Assembly (NCBI RefSeq): GCF_019285775.1
Contig: NZ_CP079105.1
Location: 248,001 to 312,000 of the forward strand
Length of the DNA stretch: 64,000 bases
Direction of reading: 5' to 3'
Source: Skermania piniformis
GTDB taxonomy: Bacteria; Actinomycetota; Actinomycetes; Mycobacteriales; Mycobacteriaceae
Shown here piece by piece: positions 51,691 to 61,162 of the stretch. The notes under the pieces were generated by a model. That model saw nothing but the letters and a program-made list of their open reading frames with translations, ran no database searches and was not told the origin of the DNA. Position 1 is the first letter of the stretch. Each line of letters begins with the position of its first letter. The position numbers and the translations under genes are program-made.

Positions 51691-52378
51691 CCGGTGCGGC
51701 GGCGACGTCGTGCTCGTGCCGCTTGATCAGCGCAATCACTCGGTAGGTCACCGGCAGCACGAACACCTCCACCATGGTTTTCCAGACGAATCCGACGATC
51801 ACATAGTTGACGAAGTCGGCCCAGGTGGTGATCCCGATGACACCGGCGGCGATGCTGCAGAAGATCAAGGTGTCGGCGAACTCACCCACCACCGTGGACC
51901 CGATCAGGCGCAACCACAGCTGCCGATCACCGGTCCATCTTTTGATGATGACCAGTGCCAGAGAGTTCAGCAGCTGACCGACCAGGTAGGCGGCCAGCCC
52001 GGCGATCACCAGCCGCGGAACGACGCCGATCACGGTGACCAAGGCGTCCTGATGGGGATAGAACGGGGCGGGCGGCAGCTCGGTGGTGATCCAGAACGAC
52101 AATGCGGCCAGCAGCAGCGCACCGAAGCCCACCAGGATCGCGCGCCGCGCCGCGCGGAAGCCGTACACCTCGCTGAGCACGTCGCCGATGATGTAGGCGA
52201 GCGGAAAGAGGAAGAAGGCGCCGTCGGTGTTGATCGGCAACAGTTGCACCGGACCGAGCTGGATATGCAGGTCCGCCAAGAAGGTGACGCCCTTCGTGGC
52301 GCAGACGTTGGAGATGATCAACGTGGCGGTGAAGATCGCGGTCAGAACGGGGTAGTAGCCCCCGCGGGTCTTGGTCAC
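51635..52378 (-). CDS. Queuosine precursor transporter (YhhQ/QPTR family)
   Basis: A 247-residue membrane protein with about six helices: YYPVLTAIFTATLIISNVCA, FPLAYIIGDVLSEVYGFRAA (the family signature), GSTVVGEFADTLIFCSIAAG and NYVIVGFVWKTMVEVF. The family imports preQ1/preQ0 or queuine for salvage. GTG at 52378. Its position against tgt, and gluQ 2.4 kb away, makes a queuosine role very likely. The last residues (SPGAPSAAAATDPTSRL) are encoded opposite the tgt 3' end. Confidence 0.92.
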   Translation of the reverse strand: MTKTRGGYYPVLTAIFTATLIISNVCATKGVTFLADLHIQLGPVQLLPINTDGAFFLFPLAYIIGDVLSEVYGFRAARRAILVGFGALLLAALSFWITTELPPAPFYPHQDALVTVIGVVPRLVIAGLAAYLVGQLLNSLALVIIKRWTGDRQLWLRLIGSTVVGEFADTLIFCSIAAGVIGITTWADFVNYVIVGFVWKTMVEVFVLPVTYRVIALIKRHEHDVAAAPVSPGAPSAAAATDPTSRL

Positions 52379-52432
52379 GGATTCATCGTCGCAAGCGTCG
52401 GGTGGGGGTGGTCCGCTCGGTAGGCTGGAGCG

Positions 52433-52933
52433 ATGACGAGCGAGTCGGGCGGCACGGACCAGCCGGCCACCCAAAAGCTTCCACCGCAACAACAACTTCC
52501 GAGCCCGGTGCCGTCGGAGCAGGTACGGCATTCGGACCGGCCAGGCCAACCTCAGCCCGATCAACCTCAGCATTCCGATCAGGACCGGTACGTCGATCAA
52601 CCTCAGCGTTCGGAGCCGTCGTATTCCGAGCCGTCGTATTCGGAGCAAACCCGATATCCGCCACCGCAGTATTCGGCTCCGCCAGCGGCGACCGGGACCA
52701 ACGGATTGGCGATCGCCTCGTTTATTGCTTCGTGTGTCGGCCTGGTGACCTGCGGCCTCGGCTCGATCATCGGGGTCGTGCTCGGCTTTGTTGCCTGGCG
52801 ACAGATTCAACAAACGGGTCAGGGTGGCCGCGGTCTCGCCATCGCCGGGTTGGTGATCGGTGGCGTGTTGCTGCTCTGCTACGTGGTCTTTTTCGTCTGG
52901 ACCGTGTCGTTCGCGGCGGCGACCGGCGCATAG
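52433..52933 (+). CDS. DUF4190 membrane protein with disordered Gln/Pro/Ser N-terminus
   Basis: A 166-residue protein. Residues 1-85 are low-complexity, rich in Gln, Pro, Ser and Asp, with a doubled SEPSYSEP element. Two membrane helices follow: GLAIASFIASCVGLVTCGLG and GLAIAGLVIGGVLLLCYVVF, with the hallmark GFVAWRQIQQTGQGGRG between them, which is the DUF4190 pattern. The function is unknown. ATG at 52433, with a GAG-rich leader. Divergent from YhhQ by 54 bp. Confidence 0.8.
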   Translation: MTSESGGTDQPATQKLPPQQQLPSPVPSEQVRHSDRPGQPQPDQPQHSDQDRYVDQPQRSEPSYSEPSYSEQTRYPPPQYSAPPAATGTNGLAIASFIASCVGLVTCGLGSIIGVVLGFVAWRQIQQTGQGGRGLAIAGLVIGGVLLLCYVVFFVWTVSFAAATGA

Positions 52934-52957
52934 ACGACGCCGACACGCAGTAGGCAA

Positions 52958-52991
52958 CGACACGCACAGACAAACGACACGCATAGACAAA
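52958..52991. repeat. 17-bp tandem repeat before a terminator
   Basis: CGACACGCACAGACAAA (52958-52974) is followed by CGACACGCATAGACAAA (52975-52991), with one mismatch. The third unit begins (CGACA) inside the terminator stem. It lies in the short spacer after the DUF4190 gene. Confidence 0.75.
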
Positions 52992-53035
52992 CGACAAGAG
53001 CGCACGTCCGGGGGCCCGGACGTGCGCTCTTGTCG
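52992..53035. terminator. Strong terminator between the DUF4190 and RDD genes
   Basis: A 20-bp perfect stem (CGACAAGAGCGCACGTCCGG and its complement) with a GGGC loop, followed by GCTTTATT. It lies between convergent genes and should stop both. Confidence 0.9.
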
Positions 53036-53055
53036 GCTTTATTGCGACCGTCGGC

Positions 53056-53829
53056 TCAAAGCCGGAACAGGTCGGCGCTGAAGCTCTGCTTGGGCTGGTT
53101 CGTGAGCACGACGGTGGACATGATCTTGTCGGCCAGGGTCTGCCGCTTCTCGTCCCACAACGGGAACAGGTATCCGATATAGCAGGGCAGCGCGTCCACG
53201 ATATGGGCAAGGCCGCGCACGACGCCCATGCCGCCGCCGATCGGCTGCCCGCTCTGCTCGCCGATGACCTTCAGCCCGACGAGCCGTTTGCCCGGGCTGG
53301 CGCCGGTCTGTCCGGTCATATAGGTGAAGTAGATGCCGACGCCGATGACGGCCAGATATCCGACGAATCCTACGAAAGACCCGAGTCCATTGGAGATCTG
53401 TCCGAGGATTCCCGCCAACAGCAGGACGATGAGGTATCCGACGACCAGGATCGCCGCGTCGAACAGGTAGGCCACGGCGCGTTGTCCCCAGGTAGCCAAG
53501 CCGGCTTGTCCGGGCGCGCCGAACGGGTCCGCCGAAGGCTGACCGTAACCCGGCTGCTGACCGTAGCCCGGTGGTTGCGCGTAGCTCGGCTGCTGGCCGT
53601 ACTCAGGTTGCTGACCATAGCTCGGGTAGCCGCCGGGCTGCTGACCGTAGTCGGGTTGCTGCTGGCCGGAACCGGGGTACTGATTTGGCTGGCCGTAACC
53701 GGGCTGCTGACCATAGCCGGGTTGCTGACCATAGCCCGGTTGCTGGCCGTATCCCGGTGCCGCGCCCGATCCGGGGTACTCGGGTCCGCCGGGTGGATTC
53801 TGCTTCGGGTCATGTCCGCCGACTGTCAT
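53056..53829 (-). CDS. RDD family membrane protein with GYGQQP repeats
   Basis: A 257-residue protein. Residues about 1-95 carry repeated [12 protein letters not shown]-type units, an intrinsically disordered aromatic/Gln-rich tail. The C-terminal RDD domain begins [20 protein letters not shown], with further helices and [20 protein letters not shown] between them. Proline/Gly/Gln-rich tails on RDD proteins are common in actinomycetes. Its job is unknown. ATG at 53829; the stop of gluQ lies 62 bp upstream on the same strand, so it may be the end of the bfd-bfrA-gluQ unit. Confidence 0.85.
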   Translation of the reverse strand: MTVGGHDPKQNPPGGPEYPGSGAAPGYGQQPGYGQQPGYGQQPGYGQPNQYPGSGQQQPDYGQQPGGYPSYGQQPEYGQQPSYAQPPGYGQQPGYGQPSADPFGAPGQAGLATWGQRAVAYLFDAAILVVGYLIVLLLAGILGQISNGLGSFVGFVGYLAVIGVGIYFTYMTGQTGASPGKRLVGLKVIGEQSGQPIGGGMGVVRGLAHIVDALPCYIGYLFPLWDEKRQTLADKIMSTVVLTNQPKQSFSADLFRL

Positions 53830-53891
53830 CTGATCATCCCTCGTAGTCCGACAATTCGGTGCCGCTCACCCTGAGCCTACGGCATATTCGG

Positions 53892-54803
53892 TCAGGTCAG
53901 CCGAGGTGTAAGGGTGGTTCGAGCGTCGGTGTAGCGCCATGGCGACCTGGGCAGTTTGTCCGGATCGAAGGCGGTGAGCAACTGCTCGATCGTGTCGGTC
54001 GCGGGCAGGTCGAGGGAGTGCGATAGCGCGCGCCGAACCTCGGCTGGGGACTGGCCGCGGGCGCGTCGGTCGGCCAGGGTCACCGCGCCGTCCCGTTTGG
54101 CGAGCCGCCGCCCGTCGGCGTTCAGTACCAGCGGCACGTGCGCGTAGCGCAGTGGCGGCAGACCGAGCACCGATGCGAGGTACGCCTGCCGCGGTGTCGA
54201 GGCGAGGAGGTCGCCGCCGCGGACCACCTGCTCGATCCGTTGTGCGGCGTCGTCCACGACGACCGCCAGGTTGTAGGCGACGACCCCGTCGCCGCGGCGA
54301 AGCACCAGATCGTCGACACTGCCGGTATAGCGGCCGCGCAGATCGTCGATCACGGTGAACTCGTCGACCGTGGCGCGCAGCCGGAGCGCTGGTCGTCGGC
54401 CGTCGGCCTGGAGTTCTGCTCGACGTCCGGCGGACAGGTTGCGGCAGGTTCCGGGATAGGCGCCCGGCGGCGCGTGCGGTGCGCTCGGTGCCTGCTGGAT
54501 CTCCCGCCGGGTGCAGTAGCACTCGTAGGTGGCGCCGCGGTCGGCCAGGTCGGTGATCGCGTCGGCATATGCCGACGCGCGCTCGGACTGTCGCCAGACC
54601 GGCGGGTCCCAGTCGATCCCGAGTGCCGCGAGGTCGTCGCGCTGGCGCTGCGCGGCGCCCGGCCGGACCCGGTCCAGATCGTCGAATCGCAACCGAAACC
54701 GACTGCCGGTCGATCGAGCGAACAACCAGGCCAGCAGCGCCGTTCGCAGATTGCCCAGGTGGAGGTCGCCGGACGGGCTGGGGGCGAACCGGCCGTCAGC
54801 CAT
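53892..54803 (-). CDS. gluQ: Glutamyl-Q tRNA(Asp) synthetase
   Basis: A 303-residue class I synthetase-like protein without an anticodon-binding domain. Seen: RFAPSPSGDLHLGN (HIGH-type motif), FDDLDRVR, the zinc-site start CYCTRRE, DLVLRRGDGVVAYNLAVVVDD and the RLAKRDGA loop (KMSKS equivalent). GluQ adds glutamate to queuosine at position 34 of tRNA-Asp, so its presence implies that this organism makes or salvages Q; tgt and yhhQ are nearby. Overlaps the DUF309 gene by 8 bp. Confidence 0.92.
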   Translation of the reverse strand: MADGRFAPSPSGDLHLGNLRTALLAWLFARSTGSRFRLRFDDLDRVRPGAAQRQRDDLAALGIDWDPPVWRQSERASAYADAITDLADRGATYECYCTRREIQQAPSAPHAPPGAYPGTCRNLSAGRRAELQADGRRPALRLRATVDEFTVIDDLRGRYTGSVDDLVLRRGDGVVAYNLAVVVDDAAQRIEQVVRGGDLLASTPRQAYLASVLGLPPLRYAHVPLVLNADGRRLAKRDGAVTLADRRARGQSPAEVRRALSHSLDLPATDTIEQLLTAFDPDKLPRSPWRYTDARTTLTPRLT

Positions 54804-55281
54804 CGGTGGTGAGCGCGGGGCGCAGTCGGGTGGCCGCGATCCGGTCCGGGGCGGTACCGGCGGTCAGCTCGGCGACCAGGGCGGCGGCGAACTCGGTCAG
54901 CCCGGTTATGTCGATCCGGTACGGCGGCGGCGGTTCCGCCGCCAGGCGGGCAGCCGCACGACGCAGCAGCAGCAACGCCCCCTTGCGGTTCCCGCGCTGA
55001 ATATGGGTGATCCCGACGGCCAGTTGGGTCAGGCCTTGCCAGAGGTTGCGCTCGGTGTCCGGTCCGTTCTTCCACGCCGCCTCGAGTACTTCATGGGCAT
55101 GGAACGCGCGCCCGCGGTCCAGCAGCTCTTGGGCGTAACGCAGCGATTCCGCCGGGTCGAGGTCGAGGTCGTCCGGGATACGCTCGACGCCGATGCTGCC
55201 CGGCGGCAACGGGCGGCCCAACTCGTCCCGCGGGCGGGCGTTGCGGGCCCGCCCGTCCGGGTCGCGGTTGCGGTCGGTCAT
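54796..55281 (-). CDS. DUF309 domain protein
   Basis: A 161-residue protein with the DUF309 core: DRGRAFHAHEVLEAAWKNGP, WQGLTQLAVGITHIQRGNRK and ALLLLRRAAARLA. The His/Glu of HAHEVLEAAW are the conserved residues of this helical family, whose function is unknown. It starts 28 bp after bfrA and its end overlaps gluQ by 8 bp, so it is part of that operon. ATG start. Confidence 0.87.
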   Translation of the reverse strand: MTDRNRDPDGRARNARPRDELGRPLPPGSIGVERIPDDLDLDPAESLRYAQELLDRGRAFHAHEVLEAAWKNGPDTERNLWQGLTQLAVGITHIQRGNRKGALLLLRRAAARLAAEPPPPYRIDITGLTEFAAALVAELTAGTAPDRIAATRLRPALTTDG

Positions 55282-55309
55282 ATCCCGGTGAACGGCGTGC
55301 GTGGGTCGA

Positions 55310-55795
55310 TCAACCGGCAGTCGGTGGCTGATCGACCAGCTGGGCCAGGTAGAGCTGCTCGCCGAGTTTGTCCATCAGCTCGAGATTGGTCTCGATGTAG
55401 TCGATGTGGTGCTCTTCGTCGGCGAGGATCTCCTCGAGCAGATTCGCCGATGTGATATCGCCTTTCTCCCGGCACAGCGCGATGCCCGGCCGCAGCCGGT
55501 CCACCACGGCCAGCTCGATTGCCATATCGGCCTGCAGCTGCTCGCGCACGGTCTGGCCGATCTCCAGGGTGCCCAAACGCTGGTAGTTGGGGAGTCCTTC
55601 GAGGAACAGGATGCGATCGGTGATCTTCTCCGCGTGCCGCATCTCGTCGATGGACTCGCCCCTGGTGTAGGCGGCGAGCTTGGTCAAACCCCAGTTCTGC
55701 TGCATCTTGGCATGGAGGAAATACTGGTTGATCGCGGTCAGCTCACTGGTCAGCTGCTCGTTGAGTAGTGCGATAACTTCCGGATTACCCTGCAT
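55310..55795 (-). CDS. bfrA: Bacterioferritin
   Basis: A 161-residue bacterioferritin. Ferroxidase ligands Glu18, Glu51 and His54 are present, with the LLEEILADEEHHIDYIE helix supplying Glu94/Glu127-type ligands; Met52 is the interfacial heme ligand. Start ATG at 55795 and the usual length. Iron storage in a 24-subunit shell. Preceded by bfd and possible IdeR-type sequences; in mycobacteria bfrA is activated by iron-loaded IdeR. Confidence 0.96.
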   Translation of the reverse strand: MQGNPEVIALLNEQLTSELTAINQYFLHAKMQQNWGLTKLAAYTRGESIDEMRHAEKITDRILFLEGLPNYQRLGTLEIGQTVREQLQADMAIELAVVDRLRPGIALCREKGDITSANLLEEILADEEHHIDYIETNLELMDKLGEQLYLAQLVDQPPTAG

Positions 55796-55858
55796 TTCGG
55801 TGTCCTGACGTAGTAGGGAACTACGACGCTAGCGACGGTCAACGGCCGCTCGGACGTC

Positions 55859-55882
55859 AGGATTACCTCACGAGGATTGCCT
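55859..55882. promoter_or_regulatory. Direct repeat of AGGATT(A/G)CCT upstream of bfrA
   Basis: AGGATTACCT (55859-55868) and AGGATTGCCT (55873-55882) lie 64-87 bp before the bfrA start. Each has the AGG...CCT ends of DtxR/IdeR half-sites. Tandem sites of this kind activate bfrA in mycobacteria, so this is a candidate IdeR region, though each copy is a poor match to the full 19-bp consensus. Confidence 0.45.
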
Positions 55883-56070
55883 TATGCCGAGATAGGCAGG
55901 CCTTCCAGACCTTGTGCAGCGGCCAGAAGAACGTCGATTCGATCATGACACGAGCCGCAGCCGGTGCCGGCACCGCAGCCGTCGCCCACCTCTTCGACGG
56001 TCCGGGCACCGCGGGCGATGCAGGAACGAACTTCGCAGTCGGGAACAGCTGCGCAGATACACACGTACAT
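55882..56070 (-). CDS. bfd: Bacterioferritin-associated ferredoxin
   Basis: A 62-residue [2Fe-2S] protein. Cluster ligands Cys4 and Cys6 (YVCICAAV) and Cys38 and Cys41 (GCGSCHD) are present. Bfd delivers electrons to bacterioferritin to release stored iron, and the bfrA gene follows 86 bp downstream on the same strand. The ATG has GAGGAG upstream, and an IdeR-like site is directly before it. Confidence 0.93.
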   Translation of the reverse strand: MYVCICAAVPDCEVRSCIARGARTVEEVGDGCGAGTGCGSCHDRIDVLLAAAQGLEGLPISA

Positions 56071-56086
56071 GGCCCGCTCCTCGAAG

Positions 56087-56105
56087 TGAAGTTAGCCTAT
56101 GCTGA
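56087..56105 (-). promoter_or_regulatory. IdeR/DtxR-type iron box upstream of bfd
   Basis: On the - strand the 19-mer TCAGCATAGGCTAACTTCA matches the DtxR/IdeR consensus TTAGGTTAGGCTAACCTAA at 14 of 19 positions, including the whole TAGGCTAAC core. It starts 17 bp before the bfd ATG, overlapping the expected promoter, so it fits repression of bfd when iron is plentiful. Confidence 0.7.
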
Positions 56106-56153
56106 CATCCGCCGCCGAGGGAAACAAGACTTGCGTTCCGGCGGGATATCTGG

Positions 56154-56483
56154 TTAAGGCCGTGGGGTTCGGCGGGCGCGGTACGTGCGGGCCGCCAGGA
56201 ACAGCCAGCATGCGATCGCGATGGCGGCGAAAGTTGCGGCGAGGAGATGATTGAGCAGCAGCGATGCGGCACACGCACAGGTGAACGACACCAGGTTCGC
56301 CACCACGTCGTAGATCGGGGCCACGAAACTGCCGTTCACCACGTGCGATACCGCGATAATCACGCCGCAGGCGAACGCGATGGAAAGAAGGGTGCCGGCC
56401 ACTCCGAACTTCCTGAACTCGGGCTGTGCGGCACCGGTCCGTGCCTCGGGCACCACCGGCCGCCAGGAGGCCCGGCCTCGCAC
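56154..56483 (-). CDS. Small hypothetical membrane protein
   Basis: About 109 residues with three predicted helices: GTLLSIAFACGVIIAVSHVV, DVVANLVSFTCACAASLLLN and LAATFAAIAIACWLFLAART, ending in a basic tail. The open frame extends to 56555, but that part is the serine tRNA, so the real start must be after 56492; GTG at 56483 is the first and GTG codons near 56454 are alternatives. No family recognised. It lies between bfd and tRNA-Ser(GGA). Confidence 0.5.
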   Translation of the reverse strand: MRGRASWRPVVPEARTGAAQPEFRKFGVAGTLLSIAFACGVIIAVSHVVNGSFVAPIYDVVANLVSFTCACAASLLLNHLLAATFAAIAIACWLFLAARTYRARRTPRP

Positions 56484-56491
56484 CGATCTGG

Positions 56492-56576
56492 CGGAGGATG
56501 CGGGATTTGAACCCGCGAGGGCGTTAACCCAACCCGCGTTCCAGGCGAGCGCCATAGGCCACTAGGCGAATCCTCC
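56492..56576 (-). tRNA. tRNA-Ser (anticodon GGA)
   Basis: On the - strand: acceptor GGAGGAT/ATCCTCC, long variable arm, anticodon loop CTGGAAC with anticodon GGA (reads UCC and UCU), T-loop TTCAAAT, discriminator G. About 85 nt. Confidence 0.95.
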
Positions 56577-56664
56577 GCGGGTGAGCTTACCGCAGCCGAT
56601 GGCCGGGTCGACCGACACCTGGAACCTGGCCGGTGTGGTTCCGGGAGCAGCTACACTTGGCGCC

Positions 56665-58161
<1,497 letters not shown>

Positions 58162-58164
58162 ACG

Positions 58165-58977
58165 TCAGCGCCCGGGCTTGTGGGCCAGAACGGCGAACAT
58201 CGTCACCGACATGTGGAAGTCGCCGGTGCGGGCGCCCGCGGTCAAGTCGGCCAGCAGGCTCGTGCGCTGTCGGTCGGTGATCGAGCCGCGAGCCACGGCG
58301 CGGTCGGTGAGCAGCTGGATCAGCGGTCCGCTGCCGACCGATCGATGCTGAATCAGCGCCTGCGAGCCGATGTCGGCGACCTCTAGGCCGGCTTGGGTCA
58401 ACAGACCGGGCAGCCGCCGGCCGGAGTACGGGTTGGGTGTGTGGGCGCGCATCGTCTCGGTGATCGCCCGCATCACCTCCGGTTCCCCCGGGTACATGAT
58501 CGCCGTGCCCCAGTCGCTGTCGATCACCATCGTGCGGCCACCGGGCCGCAACACCCGGGCGATTTCCCGGGCCGCCCGGGCCGGGCTGGTGAGGTGCTGA
58601 AAAACCCGCTCGCAGCGGACCACGTCGAATCGCTCGGCGCCGAACGGCAGGCCGTAGGCGTCACCGGGCACGAATCGAGCCGTGGATCCGGCCTGCGCCG
58701 CGTCCCGCTCAGCCGCCGCCAGCAGACCGGGATTGGGTTCGACGCCGATCGCCGCACCGGTCGGGCCGACCGCGTCGGCGAGTGCGATGACCTGGGCACC
58801 GGTGTGGGACCCGATGTCGACGACGTGTTCGCCGGGCGACACCGCGAGCGCGGCGTCCGCCCAGGTGCGCAAGCGGTGCAGACCCGGCAGCGCAGCCTGC
58901 ATATCGAGCACGTCGATCACCCGATCGACGTCGAGTTTGTCGATCCGATCCACCTGCGTCGCCAGTTGTTCGGTCAT
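58165..58977 (-). CDS. SAM-dependent methyltransferase, UbiE/COQ5-like
   Basis: A 270-residue class I methyltransferase: EHVVDIGSHTGAQVIALADA (motif I), AIGVEPNPGLLAAAER (acidic ribose binder), FDVVRCERVFQHL and VLRPGGRTMVIDSD. The ATG at 58977 gives a complete fold; the open frame upstream (to 59511) reads through the opposite strand of other genes. Substrate unknown. It converges with the aminotransferase, stops being 3 bp apart. Confidence 0.87.
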   Translation of the reverse strand: MTEQLATQVDRIDKLDVDRVIDVLDMQAALPGLHRLRTWADAALAVSPGEHVVDIGSHTGAQVIALADAVGPTGAAIGVEPNPGLLAAAERDAAQAGSTARFVPGDAYGLPFGAERFDVVRCERVFQHLTSPARAAREIARVLRPGGRTMVIDSDWGTAIMYPGEPEVMRAITETMRAHTPNPYSGRRLPGLLTQAGLEVADIGSQALIQHRSVGSGPLIQLLTDRAVARGSITDRQRTSLLADLTAGARTGDFHMSVTMFAVLAHKPGR

Positions 58978-59065
58978 GATTCGAGGGTAGCGTTCCGACG
59001 ACAAAAATGTGATCGGCGTCACTCCGGATTCCGGGGTGCCTCGATCGACGGATAGGGCAAAGCTG

Positions 59066-59230
59066 ATGATTTTCGGTATCGACGTGGTCGGCATCATCGT
59101 CGACGGACTGCCACTGTTGCCGGACGCGCTGTTCCGGGGCGTACCCGGGATACTCGCCGGAATCGGCGAGTGGGCGAGCTGTATCGGTCGGTCGGGACTG
59201 ACGGCGGAGGTCTGCCAGTACATGAACTGA
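59066..59230 (+). CDS. Possible small protein (54 residues)
   Basis: ATG at 59066 after an AGGG-containing leader. The peptide is hydrophobic at the start (MIFGIDVVGIIVDGLPLLPD) and ends with two cysteines (WASCIGRSG, EVCQYMN). It fills the gap between the divergent methyltransferase and the HhH-GPD gene. No homologue recognised; it could be a chance frame. Confidence 0.35.
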   Translation: MIFGIDVVGIIVDGLPLLPDALFRGVPGILAGIGEWASCIGRSGLTAEVCQYMN

Positions 59231-59280
59231 TCGCGGCGCAGCGCTCGAGCGGTGTCGGCCACGCGTGGCAGGATCGAGAC

Positions 59281-59856
59281 ATGGCGCCCACCCTCTGCAT
59301 TGCCCAGAATCCGGCGGCCGACCGGTTGCTCGCCGACGATCAGTTCGCCTTGCTGATCGGGATGACCCTGGACCAGCAGTTTCCGATGGAAGCTGCGTTC
59401 ACCGGGCCGTACAAGATCGAACAGCGAATGGGCAGCTTCGATGTCGCTACGATCGCGGCAGCAAACGAAGACGATTTCGTCGCACTCTGCTCGACGCCGC
59501 CGGCGATCCATCGTTTCCCCAAGGCGATGGCCACGCGAATCCAGGAGATCGCCCGACTGATCGTCGAGCAGTACGACGGTCGAACCGAGGAGATCTGGTC
59601 GGCCGACGATCCGGATGCGCAGGAGGTCTTCGACCGGCTGACGGTCTTACCCGGCTGGGGGGCGATGAAGGCGAAGATCTTCATCGCTTTGCTGGCCAAG
59701 CAATTGGACGTGCAGCCGGCCGGCTGGCAGCAGGTCGCCGGCGACTACAGCGAGCCGGGCTCCCGTCGGTCGGTCGCCGACGTGGTCGATGCCGAGACGT
59801 TGCAGGAGGTCCGGGAGTTCAAGCGGAAGGCGAAGGCGGCGGCCAAGCAGCGCTGA
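59281..59856 (+). CDS. HhH-GPD-type base excision repair protein
   Basis: A 191-residue protein of the actinobacterial HhH-GPD-like family. The helix-hairpin-helix is LPGWGAMKAKIFIALLAKQ, and the N-terminal part has FALLIGMTLDQQFPMEAAF and a core helix with PKAMATRIQEIARLIVEQYD. A catalytic Asp typical of DNA glycosylases is expected after the hairpin; candidates are D at QLDVQPAGW and GDYSEPG. ATG at 59281. It overlaps the end of the convergent glycosyltransferase by 38 bp. Confidence 0.85.
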   Translation: MAPTLCIAQNPAADRLLADDQFALLIGMTLDQQFPMEAAFTGPYKIEQRMGSFDVATIAAANEDDFVALCSTPPAIHRFPKAMATRIQEIARLIVEQYDGRTEEIWSADDPDAQEVFDRLTVLPGWGAMKAKIFIALLAKQLDVQPAGWQQVAGDYSEPGSRRSVADVVDAETLQEVREFKRKAKAAAKQR

Positions 59857-61075
59857 CCGCGGCGGAGCCGACCGCGGCGGAGCTGACCGACGCCGAGCCG
59901 ACCGGGACGGAATCGATGCCCGCCGGACGGCCGCGTCGGCCGCGCGTGGCGATGGCGGCCGACTCGTAGTAGACCTCCTCCAGGGCGTCGACGCAGTTCG
60001 TCCAGGTGTAGGTCGCGCGAATGGTGTCCGGGAGGTCCGAATCGACCGACCGGTCGGCCAGGCCACGGGTGATCGCATCGAACATCGCGTCGGTGTCGCC
60101 GTGGGCGAACAGCCGCCCGCCGGGCTGATCTTCCGGCACGATCTCCAGGTGGGGCGGGATGTCCGAGGCGACGACGTTGCAGCCGGCGCCGACCGCCTCC
60201 AGCAGCGTCAGTGGCAGCCCCTCCAGGTCTGAGGGTTGCACGAACAGCCGTGCGTTGCTGAACATCTCGTCGAGTTCCGGACCGTAGGTGTAGCCCGGCA
60301 TGATCACCCGACGGTCCCGTGCGGCCATCGTGTGCAGCTGGTCGACGTACTCGTCGGTGTCGCCGGAACCGCCGACCACGACCAGCTTCAGCTCGTCGTC
60401 GGTGACCCGGGCGAACGTCTCGATCAGCAGGTCCGGACGCTTCTCCGGGACCAGCCGACCGACGAACAACAGATAGTCCCCGCCGTGCAGACCGTGCTTC
60501 TCCGTGATCAGTTTCGGCTCTCGGTGGGGCCGGGTGTTGATGCCGTTCGGGATCGCGACGCAGGTCCGTCCGTAGCGCACGCGGTATTCGTCGTCGAGCG
60601 CCTGGGACACGGTGATCGTCCGGTGCGGTACACGGGCGCTGAGCCAGGTGCCCAGCCGTAGTGCCTGGCGCGGTGCCCAGCCCCACTTGGCACGATCGGC
60701 GTCGAGACCGTGGATCGTCTGGACGATCACCGTGTCCCAGGCGGCGCGGGCAAACGGGGTGAACAGGCCGGGTCCGACGGCGTGGTAGTGCAATACCTCC
60801 TGCCGTTCCCGCAGCGCAACCGCGGTTGCGGCGGCAGCATGGGTGAATGCTTCGACGCCACGCCCGGGGAGGGGGTCGAGCTGCACGACCCGCATGCCGC
60901 GGTACTCCTCGGCGCCCGGGTCGAGGACCTCGCTGACGTAGCCGCGCTGGGCGTAGACGGTCACTTCATGGCCGCGCTGCGCCAGCCGCGAGCCGATCTC
61001 TTCGACGTGATGCTCGATGCCGCCGAAGGTGGCCGGGACGCCTCGGGTACCGAGCATGGCAATACGCAACCCCAT
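59819..61075 (-). CDS. GT4 family glycosyltransferase (DUF1972-type N-terminus)
   Basis: A 418-residue GT-B glycosyltransferase. Seen: MLGTRGVPATFGGIEHHVEE (DUF1972-type start), IPNGINTRPH, LLFVGRLVPEKRPDLLIE and SDLEGLPLTLLEAVGAGCNVVAS (donor-binding E-x7-E region). The last about 35 residues are a low-complexity Ser/Val/Ala tail (VGSASVSSAAVGSAAVSAAW) encoded opposite the HhH-GPD 3' end. Probably builds an envelope polysaccharide or glycolipid. ATG at 61075; the other GT4 gene is 87 bp upstream. Confidence 0.88.
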   Translation of the reverse strand: MGLRIAMLGTRGVPATFGGIEHHVEEIGSRLAQRGHEVTVYAQRGYVSEVLDPGAEEYRGMRVVQLDPLPGRGVEAFTHAAAATAVALRERQEVLHYHAVGPGLFTPFARAAWDTVIVQTIHGLDADRAKWGWAPRQALRLGTWLSARVPHRTITVSQALDDEYRVRYGRTCVAIPNGINTRPHREPKLITEKHGLHGGDYLLFVGRLVPEKRPDLLIETFARVTDDELKLVVVGGSGDTDEYVDQLHTMAARDRRVIMPGYTYGPELDEMFSNARLFVQPSDLEGLPLTLLEAVGAGCNVVASDIPPHLEIVPEDQPGGRLFAHGDTDAMFDAITRGLADRSVDSDLPDTIRATYTWTNCVDALEEVYYESAAIATRGRRGRPAGIDSVPVGSASVSSAAVGSAAVSAAWPPPSPSA

Positions 61076-61162
61076 CGGTCGCCTCCATCTTGCGTGCCTA
61101 CGTGCTTCGTGTGTCCGATCCGGTGTGGGAACGAGTCGGTGTGGGAGCCGGCCCGGTTGGGC

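Noticed and set aside
56484-56555. Start of the small membrane protein upstream of 56483
   Set aside because: This segment is the serine tRNA itself, so it cannot be part of the coding sequence.
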